This document shows, in pieces, positions 43,201-52,603 of a stretch of 64,000 nt of DNA. Positions within the stretch are counted from its first letter, which is position 1, and each line of letters begins with the position of its first letter. The notes under the pieces were generated by a model. It saw nothing but the letters and a program-made list of their open reading frames with translations. It had not been told where the DNA came from and did no database searches. Both the position numbers and the translations under genes were made by a program. Where the stretch lies: contig CM038704.1 of the NCBI GenBank assembly GCA_021613375.1, positions 30,690,582 to 30,754,581 of the forward strand. Direction: 5' to 3'. This DNA is from Megaleporinus macrocephalus (taxonomy: Eukaryota; Chordata; Actinopteri; Characiformes; Anostomidae).

Positions 43201-46200
43201 TATAAAGTAATCCCTAAAGATAAATACTTCTAGCACACCCTTCCCATCATCACCTGCACACTGTAGTCTCCTGGTTTGGCTTGGAAGCAGAATGTCCCCT
43301 GATGGTCACTCTCGATAGTGCGGACCACTCCCTGGTCACGTCCTTGTCCGGAGAGAGTCACTTTATAACGTCCAAGATGCTTTATGCCCTCTGGGAGGCG
43401 AGCCACAGAGATCTGACCACACACACTAAACCTGAAAGTGACCATTTGAACCCTTTTTTTAAAACCACACACAATGCTTTTATGTAAGCATTCATATTTT
43501 TATTATTATCTGTGACACTTCCTGCCGAATCGGAATGTTAAGTGACTTAATATATAAGTGATAAACAATTTTACTATATTGCCCTGAAATGATTTAGCTA
43601 AAAAAACAAAAGTAATATACATTTTTACAGGTTTCTTTATACAAATCTGTGATTTGTTGTCTGTCATGACAAGAATGAATGTCTCCTGTAGTCTTTTCAC
43701 CAAATACTTCATCCTAAACCCCCTTTAATCTATAATCCTATATACCCTATAATTCTATATACCAGAGTATTATCACACAACTACACAGAGCCCTTCAAAA
43801 CACACTGACCCTGCGGTGATGATGTCTGGGAGCTGGGGGGTGCTAGGTGCAATCTTCACTGTAACTGGCTCAAAGAACATGAACTCTTTATGAGTGTTGA
43901 TTGTGTAGGTGCCTGTGGTCATGTTCTCCAAGCGGAATGAACCGTCTTCTTTGGTTAGCACTAAAAAAAAAAGAAAAATACAGAAAAAAATAGATGGCTC
44001 CTTAAAAGTGCTGACAAAGTAGAACAAAATAACACACATAACACAAACAATAACATCCTAATATAGATATCACCAAAGTTACCTTTCATCTGGTTGTTGA
44101 GTGTGACAACTGCATCTGGAACTCCTTCCCCATCAGGGCTGTTCAGAACTCTTCCCATTACCGAGAAACCCATCACTCGAAAAATCGGCTGAAAGGAAGC
44201 AGGAAGACAAAGTGCCATCAACATCAATCAACAACTGTTATAGCTTAACCAAGTTCCAAGTGAGGTACATACAGTTCAGTTGAAACATACTACTACAGCA
44301 GTACGCAAGCAGTTCAAGACACGTTAGAGCAGAGAATAAAATACCACAATAACTGAACACATCATCATGATATACAATACCCGTTACAGCAGTTAGCTTT
44401 CTGTGTTTTGTGAAATTGAAACGGACACAACATAACTTTTCAATATTTTACACACGGCACTACCTGTAAACGTGCTGGGCCCTTTTATACTTTCTTGGTG
44501 TTTAAGCACTGTTTGGATCAAAACCTCTCCTCTCCTAACAACAGGACGAAAAGCTTGGACAACCTGGTGCTTAATCTTTTTATGTGAAACAAACCCTGCT
44601 AAGTGTTCTTAAAGTATCGATGATTTAAATGAGAAGCTCAGAGAATCTTGTTGTGGAAATTTATTGTGATAACGCGATTATTACTTTGTTATACTGCTTT
44701 CCTCTAAATGCTGAAAATGACCTAGCTGAATAAAGGCACTACACCCCTTTTCCAAATTAGCCCTCTTACAGACTCTGTCCAGATGAGAAAGAGAAACAGG
44801 ACTTACCTCAAGCCTCATACTGCTGTGCTCAACCCTGAAATCTAGCCGGGATGGAGCAACATCGAAAGTGATTCTTTCACCTCTGTAATACGGCACCTGT
44901 GATTCAGACAAGCGTAGATTAACCTTAGTGGACAACTTCTTTATTTATTCAAACCTCAAAGTCTGAGAATCAGAGGATCTTACCACTGTGTACTCCCCGC
45001 TAGGCAGGCAGGGAAAGGAGAAGGTGCCATCCTCACGCGATTGTGCACTGCACAGATACACAAGTGAGGAGTCGTCTGAAACAGCTCCATCCACTGGAGC
45101 TTTGCTGCAACCATTGATGTCCTGAAAAAAATGCTTTAGAATGCTTTATCCTGAAGACACAGGGCAGTGAAAGCAAACGACTGTGGAAGATAAAAGCGGT
45201 CAACTTGCATAACTTCAGTTCACTCAAATATTGAAATGATCTGAAAAATATATTTAAACGATCCTGAACAAAGTTCTTGATGAACATTCAGGGCACTTAC
45301 CTCTTGTGCCATAGTGCTGGAGTACAGGAGGAAATCAACCTCCTTCATAGGTTCACCGTCACTCTGCACCTCTCCAGAGACATCATAGCCCTTAACCACC
45401 AGTGGAGCCGCAGCTGGTGCATTAGCATTCAGCACAACCACTGAGGTGGAGCTCTGTTGAGAGGAGAAACCAATAACTCCACATTAAACAGACATTTATT
45501 ATACACTACTGGTCAAAAGGTTGGAACTCCAACACCTGGAATTAGCAGAGCAGCAAATGATTGGAAAGACTGGGGAGGTGTAGCTTCTGTTCTGAAACTG
45601 CTTTAGAGCATGCCTCATAGTGACCAAGTCATGTGATTTCAGCTCAGAGTCAGCTACCATAATAAATACTGCACTAATTTAAACTACACTTGGCTGATAG
45701 CAGTGATACAGGACTTTGACATGTTGCTGTCCCACCAACGTGTATTATGTAAAAGTCTGTATAAATGGCCACAGCCAAATGCAATTTAACACAAATTATT
45801 TTCCTCAATAAACCTCTCATGTTCAAACGCTGATTTTATACTACCATGTTATTTGTGAGCTGTACTACTGCTACACAAAATTTGTTTTGGACACAAATTG
45901 TAAAAACATTAAAGATAATTTAAATAACATTTTATCATAATATCATTTTTATATTAATACTTCATCATGTATACAAGTCATTATTTATATTTAAACCTAT
46001 ATGTAAACACAGTGATAAAAATAACGATAATCATTTGGTTCAATTAGTTTAAAACTTCATTAAGCCTTGTTTTCCTCCATCACCAGCATTTGGAGTCTTT
46101 TTACTAAAAGGAACTGCAAGTCTGGATAACAGTAACAAGTTTTTAGTCAACCTACTAACATACATCAACACATCTAGCACTACCTGCTCCAGAGTCCAGG

Positions 46201-48596
46201 ACGCATGGGTTGCTGTGATGTCATAACTTCCAGGGAGTACTTTAGTAAAAGTGTACCTGTAAAACAAACAGGACCATAAACAACTATACAGTGTTTTGAC
46301 TAATCATAATTAAACCTAAATATTCCAAGGGTTCACACCCCAAACTGTATCAAAGCACCACATATGGTAGAATGATGATTTAGAGGCCAACGCCAAATCC
46401 ATTTCTAGCATGTTTAGTGAAAAAAACAGCAGTGATACACATACACAAATGTTAAAATAAAATAATTAATAAATTAATTAATTAGTAAAAATTTAACCAT
46501 GACCTACAGTTTCCACCACCTCACTATTCACACAACACCCCCATTTCCTATAGACAATGAGTCCAAATTCAGTTTCTCTAGACTACCGGTTTGCACATTT
46601 TTACCTATTCCCCAACCTAACAGACCAGATTCAGCTTCAGAGTGTTTTGTAACCTTAAAAAAAAATACAGTTGCAATTTTCTCTCACCCCAAAGTAAAAC
46701 ATTTAAATGTTCCTTTAAAAGAAAAAAAAACCAAAAACATCCTAAGGTACTAACAAAGAAAGAGTTTTTTGACGTACTGTCCTCCAGCCTGAGTGGACAC
46801 AGTCTGAAGTACTTCCTCCTCGCCTGCATTTCTCAGGCTAACCTCCACCCCCGCTGGACCCTGCAGATGACCTTTACTCAGCACCTAAGCAGAAAAGGGG
46901 GAGACAAAAAGAAAATCTTACTCTGTAAGAACAATAAATAACAACAACAACAGCACTTCAGGAAGGCACATGTTTCTTACCGTCCCCAAGACTGAGAAGC
47001 CCGTGAAGAAGAAATTAATGTCCTGCTCTTTAGTGCATATGTCAGTGAGGCCATCCACATGGAGGTCCACTGTCGTGGGTTCTGGGAACAAAGAGCAGCA
47101 GAGGTCAGATGATGAATACTAAGTATTCTGTGAAATATGCTGTAAAAAGGAGACCAACACAGAAACCCAACCCTTACCAAAACTCCATCCCAAAGGTGGT
47201 TCTATTTTCAGCACAAAATCACCCTGTAAAAATATACAAATATACTTTTTTAACACATTCTTTTCTGGACATTATGCACTTACAGACATTGTATACTTAT
47301 ATAGAAATGTATGGACAGATAAATATATTTCACATTTCCAGATAACAAAAATCACATGATCTTGAAAACTTTTGCCCTTCATTGACAAACTGCCTGCATA
47401 ATTCAATGGTTAGGACAGTCACATTCAAAGCGATTGGTTGTGAAAAACTTCTTTCCAGATAATCAAATCAAATCCCCACAGATAAGTTATTGATTATTTA
47501 CCATTATTTCAGGATTATCAACACATAACTGGTGTAGTTATCTCGTGTAGGTTTTCCATCCATCTCAATCATTTTAATACGGTTTTAGTCTGTGGATCAC
47601 TCGTATCCCCTTTAACTCAGGTAAGTTACTGTACCTTGTCATAGAGAGGGATCATGAAATAGCCATTGATGGGAGCACAGTCAGTCTGGTATTTCAGAGA
47701 TCCCTGCTTAGTGTACAGTTTAATCTGGAGGAGAAACAGAAGGAAAATGTTAGATTGTACACGCACGACTTTTCTATCCCTGCCAGTAGGAGAGTCAGCC
47801 GAAACGGACTGTTTATACAATAAACAAAGCTTTGCTGCTTTTGGGAATACCATTTATTTCTCTCGTTTAAATCAATGTCAGTTTCTCAGTAGCACAGGGG
47901 AAATGGGAGGTTACATGGAAAGCTGTGGCTTTTGCCGTAGTCTGTAAACCGGTTTGCTATCACAACGTTTTAGCGCAGTTAAACAGATAACGTTAGCTGA
48001 ACTATCAACCAGGAGCACCTGCTAATGTTACCAGTGCAGCCTAATAGACTTGAGGCTCTGAATGATTTGCTCTGTGCTTACTAAGCATTTCAGGAGCAAA
48101 TCACTCGGTAAGAAGAAAAAGCCAATTACTACAGATTACATCTCGCTAAGAGAAAACAGGCGCACAAGGTGCCACACGTAACAGATGTATATGCGTATTA
48201 CACTGCCTGTAAAGCTGAAACTGCTTACTGGGCTGCTAAAAGAGTAGCCAGCTAGCTGCTACGAGGGTCGGCTGCGCTTAGCACAGATACGGATACAGAG
48301 ATTAGTGATCAACGGCGTCGAGTCAGAGCTGCTCCGTCGATCCAGCTGGTATATAAATCTGCTCTACTGCGCAGACCTGACCGGAACTGAATAAACGGCA
48401 TAGCAGGCTAGCGAGCTCACTGTCTTTTGCTATGAATCAATCTCACTCTCACCTCGATAAGGGAATAATCGATTTCCACATCCGACTTTACAAACCCGCC
48501 GCAGCCCACCAGGATATCGTCCGCAGAATTCGCAGACTGCGTGTACACGAAATACAACAGGAGCAGTAAAATCTCTAACTTCTTCAACGCTGCCAT
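36439..48596 (-). CDS. nomo: Nodal modulator (NOMO), complete
   Basis: Complete gene of 31 coding exons, 3,633 coding bases, 1,210 residues (human about 1,222). Exons, first to last: 48453-48596, 47635-47724, 47178-47223, 46981-47081, 46778-46884, 46184-46256, 45301-45453, 44984-45121, 44807-44896, 44083-44188, 43810-43960, 43254-43431, 42999-43140, 42427-42558, 42002-42138, 41753-41840, 41594-41657, 41391-41486, 40607-40807, 40248-40330, 39973-40132, 39135-39261, 38857-38970, 38377-38504, 38151-38292, 37962-38045, 37705-37815, 37523-37624, 37300-37419, 37109-37201, 36439-36570. All phases agree and all sites are GT-AG. The protein has a signal peptide, a long lumenal part built of Ig-like/carboxypeptidase-regulatory-like beta-sandwich repeats, one transmembrane helix (about 1148-1164) and a basic cytosolic tail. 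NOMO joins Nicalin and TMEM147 in the ER membrane as part of the multipass translocon. The start Met lies in a good context and directly precedes the signal peptide. Confidence 0.96.
37300..38292 (-). CDS. nomo: nomo exons 25-29
   Basis: Exons 38151-38292, 37962-38045, 37705-37815, 37523-37624 and 37300-37419. Landmarks are YGTVQSLGGDAEQGVAVEAV, YSEDTVTDEGGRFRLRGLL (C-M precedes it), GEGNDHIERALPQHRTID, FRQINQFDLSGNIITSPEHL and LGQSLFFHFSPLPRDGE. These make up the last lumenal repeats before the membrane. Confidence 0.93.
38377..40330 (-). CDS. nomo: nomo exons 20-24
   Basis: Exons 40248-40330, 39973-40132, 39135-39261, 38857-38970 and 38377-38504. Landmarks are GEKITVTPSSKELLFYPP, ESCPGQMVEITGRAGLFLQG, SVGPLHSDLQYDINASKEGF, LPLSGVLLSLSGGNFRSNLL and SPGQYYFKPMMKEFRFEPSA. 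The donor of the first of these is the weak GTTCGA. Order and spacing match human. Confidence 0.93.
40607..42558 (-). CDS. nomo: nomo exons 14-19
   Basis: Exons 42427-42558, 42002-42138, 41753-41840, 41594-41657, 41391-41486 and 40607-40807. Landmarks are FNNVLPGKYK, ITHEEWCWKHKSVEVEVLD, FRQTGYMLRCSLSHAITL, NVGIYNLSKGVNRFCLSKPG and SSIESEPALVLGPLRSAEE. Exon 19 also holds a highly charged linker of Glu, Arg and Lys (about REQQLLEIASRRKEREEKGE) that is present but shorter than in human. Confidence 0.93.
42999..44188 (-). CDS. nomo: nomo exons 10-13
   Basis: Exons 44083-44188, 43810-43960, 43254-43431 and 42999-43140. They encode VMGFSVMGRVLNSPDGEGVP, EDGSFRLENMTTGTYTINTH, FSVCGQISVARLPEGIKHLG and FTQFIAAVSGSVSCL. 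These are successive beta-sandwich repeats; GSFRLENxTTGTYTI is nearly identical in human. Confidence 0.93.
44807..46256 (-). CDS. nomo: nomo exons 6-9
   Basis: Exons 46184-46256, 45301-45453, 44984-45121 and 44807-44896. They encode FTKVLPGSYDITATHASW, GYDVSGEVQSDGEPMKEVDF, SREDGTFSFPCLPSGEYTV and YRGERITFDVAPSRLDF. Each follows the human order, with repeats of the form SREDGxFxFxxLPSGxYxV. The Cys-rich segment early in the third exon (DINGC) also has a human counterpart. Confidence 0.93.
45502..45560. mobile_element. Possible Tc1-like terminal fragment
   Basis: TACACTACTGGTCAAAAGG followed by TTGGAACTCC resembles the terminal sequence of common fish Tc1-type elements (TACACTACCxxTCAAAAGTTTG). 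The other end is not seen, so this is a fragment in a nomo intron. Confidence 0.45.
46778..47223 (-). CDS. nomo: nomo exons 3-5
   Basis: Three exons (47178-47223, 46981-47081, 46778-46884) encode GDFVLKIEPPLGWSFEP, VDLHVDGLTDICTK and GFSVLGTVLSKGHLQGPAGV. The repeated G-x-V-L/V-x-G pattern is the start of each lumenal beta-sandwich repeat. Exon 5 ends with CA of a glutamine codon, so the donor is GTACGT. Confidence 0.93.
47635..47724 (-). CDS. nomo: nomo exon 2
   Basis: Encodes IKLYTKQGSLKYQTDCAP then NGYFMIPLYDK, almost identical to human. First beta-sandwich unit of the lumenal region. Phase 0 at both ends. Confidence 0.95.
48453..48596 (-). CDS. nomo: nomo exon 1: signal peptide and start of lumenal domain
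   Basis: Start ATG at 48596-48594. MAALKKLEILLLLLYFVYTQ is a typical signal peptide: two Lys, then a hydrophobic core. Cleavage probably falls around SANSA/DD. The next residues DILVGCGGFVKSDVEIDYS match the human mature start closely. Ends phase 0 at GAG before gtgaga. Confidence 0.95.
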
Positions 48597-48900
48597 CGTT
48601 CAGCCCTGGGACAGAGTAAGGACAGACAGCGCACGTGCTTCCTGCGCATCGGGCCAATCACAGCGCGCCGTGCAGTTTGTGGCTCAAAGCTATTTGCTGG
48701 TCATGGAGCTTGTCCATGCTCATTCGTTTCATTGGTTCCTTTAGCAGAACACGTGACACCAGTATATCCAATCATGGCGCTTATGTTTCGTAGTCTTTTG
48801 GTGATTGGTGGATAAAGTACCTGCGGTTACAGCTGAGCTGCTGTGGGGCGACACGGAGTGGCTGCAGTTTAAAGGCCGTTACATTTCGGGGTTTGTATGG
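48597..48900 (-). promoter_or_regulatory. nomo: nomo promoter region
   Basis: Within 300 bases upstream of the nomo ATG are four CCAAT boxes in either orientation (48654-48658, 48731-48735, 48768-48772, 48804-48808) and two CACGTG E-boxes (48632-48637, 48750-48755). It is GC-richer than the DNA to the right. No clear TATA box at the right spacing was seen. This fits a housekeeping ER-protein promoter. The first CCAAT is followed after nine bases by CCGTG, one base from an ER-stress element. Confidence 0.6.
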
Positions 48901-49194
48901 GTTTATTTATTATTAAACGATTATTTTTCCAGTCAGTTCCTCGCATTTCACGAAAATAAACACACTCACCTCAACTCCTAAGAATAATGCATAAAAACGA
49001 TTCTTCTCTTTCTTTCTTCACCGATTCTCTTGCTTCACGTTTATTATTTTCAGAGCGGAAAAATCGCCGTACAGTCTCGTTAAGTGGACTTTTCATTATA
49101 TATTTATATTTATTTAAAGAGCATATTTTATTCTGATGTATTTTGGACTCAAGAAAACACAGAGAAACAAATAATTTCCTCTATTGTCCACAAG

Positions 49195-49212
49195 ATGGCG
49201 GAATCGTTTCAG
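49195..49212 (+). promoter_or_regulatory. Possible divergent first exon or YY1-type site
   Basis: AAGATGGCGG (49193-49202) matches the YY1 consensus typical of housekeeping promoters near a start. It also opens a tiny frame MAESFQ that ends at a good donor, CAG|GTGGGC (49212/49213). It could be a first coding exon of a divergent plus-strand gene or only a regulatory site. No second exon is recognised in the window. Confidence 0.3.
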
Positions 49213-49299
49213 GTGGGCGTTCTGGTGGGTCAGAAGAGTGGCAGCTTTAACAGACGGCGTGTTATTCTGTCCGTGTACAGATGAACCAAAGTCATTGTT

Positions 49300-51560
49300 T
49301 ATAAGTTTTCAGTTTAAGGTTTGTTTCTTGTGAGGAATTAAAGGCTGATATTCCCTGTACACTGTAACGCTACAGAGCTTTACTCCAATGCACAGTGAGT
49401 TAGTGGATCCCAGCACTGGTCCAGGTGGTGGTCCTGAGAGAGCCCTATACATTTTATTTTCCCTGCTTTAACAAATCTGATTTAATTCAGGAACAGCCTG
49501 TTAACTGATTTCGTGTCAGACCACAGAAAACACACACTGACAGCTGGTAATCACTGTCACAGCACAGAGAGGTAAGCAGACTTGATTTCAGTCCTGCAGT
49601 AGATCTCGAAATGCATCTCATTGTTAGTGTTAAAATCTTAATATCTCACAGCTAAGAGGACCATTCTACTAGATTCAGCCCCAAGAGTTAAAAAAGACTT
49701 CATTTTAGTTTTCTTTTTCAGCACTGATCTTGATGTTGTGTTTACTTTGCTCTTTATGTTGTCAGAACAAGGTTGTTACTTTGTTTTATGGTACTATGAC
49801 TGTCTATTAGCAATTTTCCTAAGATAACCCTCCCAAAGGGATTAATACAGTTATATCTATCTATCTGTCTAACTTACTGAAATTCTGTGCAGTTCTATGC
49901 AGATGTAATGGAACGTATGAACGATTATGGAAGGTTGTAACAACATACTGACAATGTTACCACTATGTTCTCATTGCATTGTCAGATAATGACAATCACA
50001 ACTTTCTGAGGAATTACATTCCAACATTGTTGGCAGCAAAACAACATGTTGTTACAACATAACTGTGTTTTCAGATTACTTGTTTTATACTGTTTGTTAT
50101 CAGACATGGGACCAAGTCACTAAGTTGCAAGTAACAAGTAAGTCTCAAGTCTTGACAAACAAGTCCTGAGTCAAGTCCCATGTCAGTACAAGCGAGTCTC
50201 AAGTCCCAGGTCTTAAACTTCAAGTCCTAGTCAAGTCACCAGATGTAACATCATTTCAGTATTTAACACAATTGATGCAGTTGATGGCATCACATTCTAA
50301 ACCCATAAGCATTAATATCTGGTCTTTCAGTTCTAACAGCATTTGTGAACTCTTGACAGTTTAGTCTTTTGACTAAAACGTCATTTAGTTTTAGTCATAA
50401 TTTAATCATCTGAATTGTTTTTAGTTTTAGTCGACTCATTGTCATAAGAATATAGTCGATTAAATCTACAGTCGATTCAGTCAACTAAAATGCTTTTTCT
50501 TCTGTTCCCTTGAATTATTTAAGTCATTATATATACTTACACGAAATTAAACATTTATTAACCTGTTATGGAATATTATTCCTGTTTGAATGACCAATAC
50601 ACACACAAACAGATTTAACAACCAACATCTGAGGTCTTCCGTAACTGCAAAGTGAATAAGTGAATATTTATCTTTTTTTAAAATAATTGTTACTAGTGCT
50701 GTCAATCTATAAAAAATATTGCACTGTTTTTACTACATATATATTGCTGCCCTTCTGTAGAGTTTTATCTGAGCCTCACCCCAAGCATTTCAATGCATGT
50801 TATGTCCTGACATGATGTGCAAATGACTACAAATGTCATCAGGTTAAAATACGACTATTGCTACATACAAGGTATACATACAAAGTAATACTGCTATACA
50901 TTGAATGTTGGAACCTCACCAACATTCAATGTGCAAACAAACAAACTGTGTCAAACGGGTTGGTGAAGTTGCTTTGGCTGTAATAGGCTACAATTTGAGT
51001 AACGTGCTGGTTTGATAGTGTTAAAGTTTAACAGCAGACTTGCATATATGTATGTGGTCATTTTGCAGTGCAGTCACTGTCAGCAGTGTGCTGATAGGGG
51101 GCAGTGTTAACCCTCAGGTAAACTTTAAGATGGAGAGTTTGGAGGGAGATTTGAGTTTAATGTATGTTCTTAAGGCCTTTGTTGAAGAACCTTATGTTCT
51201 TTGGCTTGATGTAAATAACCTGATGACATTTGTAGCTTTAGCTTTGGAGGAAAACTTAACATATGTGGTGGTTTTGTGTTTGTACTTTCTGTTTACTTTT
51301 AGAAGGGTTTTTGTTCCTGCTGGATTTGGTCTGGTTTCAATTTGAGAATTGTTCCAAATTCAGATTTTCTGTTATTATAGTTCTTTTGGCTTTCCTGGTT
51401 CTTTGTGCCAAATACAAGAGTCTACTATTTAAGGACATATTCTACAGTCATCTTTCATTAGACAGAGGCCTTCAGATGGGAGCTAATACTAAAGATGAGA
51501 ACTAATACTGCTTGACTGAGGTCTTTTTTTTGACACCATGGCATGAGCTGCCGTTTATTT
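49300..51560. other. Gene-poor DNA with two short repeat fragments
   Basis: At 50100-50245 there is AAGTCTCAAGT/GTCAAGTCCCA-rich sequence, and at 50350-50490 TTTTAGTC/AGTCGACT-rich sequence; both resemble common fish simple-pattern repeats. A 101-codon open frame at 51040 has no recognised domain. Nothing else supported. Confidence 0.5.
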
Positions 51561-51569
51561 AGTGGTCCG

Positions 51570-52115
51570 CTGGGGCAGCAGCATCTTAACTGCAGACATG
51601 ACAGCCTCAGAAAGAGGGCCAGCTTTGTCTCCTAGACCCAGTGCAGGTGGTGTGGGACAGAAGGATGTTAGCTAATATAGCATCCATGCTGGAGAATAGC
51701 TCCCACCTCATGCAAGAGACTGAACATCTCCTTCAGTGACAGGCTGCTTCACCCCAAGTGCTATCGTAGGTCCTTCGTTTTTGCTGCTGTTAAACTATAA
51801 ACCCAGCACTACGAATTCATTGCATACCCAGGTGCAGTATAATCATTACTTCATGTGCAATACTCCATGCATAATATTCCATGCACAATATGTGTGGAAA
51901 AAATGTTTTATTTTTATTTACAATGTTTATATTATATGACAATAGAGTTACATTTTAACTTATGTAATACTACTATAATACTATATAGACTATATATTAC
52001 TCTCCTTGTTACTTTTGTTTATGAGTACCCTGCTATCCTTCTGCTGCTGTAGCACTGTGAATTTCTCCTACTGTGGGACTAATAAAGGATTGTCTTGTCT
52101 AATTTTGTCGTATCT
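51570..52115 (+). mobile_element. Non-LTR retrotransposon (LINE) 3' end
   Basis: A degraded reading gives an R-L-L-H-P-K-C-Y-R-R-S-F-like segment, typical of the end of a fish LINE reverse-transcriptase frame. It continues into CTACTGTGGGACTAATAAAGG and a degenerate TCTTGTCT/TCTTACT tail. This is a 5'-truncated copy, plus orientation. The family is not assigned. Confidence 0.65.
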
Positions 52116-52448
52116 TACTTGGATTACTGATGAACTGCATCAGCATCACCATCATGTGGGATTGAAAAGTTTTAAAGCATGGAATTGACATTTTGGAACC
52201 TGGAGATTGTTTCAGCACACATACTTAAAGCTCACTGCAGAAAATGTTTTATGTATTTATTTATTCATTGCTATTGCTATTTATTTGGTTGTAGTTTGAA
52301 ATCATTTGTGGGAATAAGCTTGTTGGATGTCTCATTTACTCTGTCTACATATAAGGTAAAATTATGATCATTGCACAAAATGTAGTTGTGGAATTATTTA
52401 CCATGAGGAAATGCTGCCCCTCTTTTTAAATTCTGAACCCAGTGAGTC

Positions 52449-52603
<155 letters not shown>

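Larger units (their letters stand above)
36571..48452 (-). other. nomo: nomo introns (30)
   Basis: Introns are mostly 80-750 bases. Ones over 300 bases are 36571-37108, 38505-38856, 39262-39972, 40808-41390, 42559-42998, 43432-43809, 44189-44806, 45454-46183, 46257-46777, 47224-47634 and 47725-48452. Contents seen: (ATAA)n at 41689-41707 and 41867-41885, a short (CA)n at 43145-43161, and a repeat edge at 45502. No nested gene was recognised; short open frames here run from exons into introns. Confidence 0.7.

Noticed and set aside
51040..51345. 101-codon plus-strand frame with hydrophobic stretches
   Set aside because: No recognisable family, no splice context and AT-rich composition; most likely chance.
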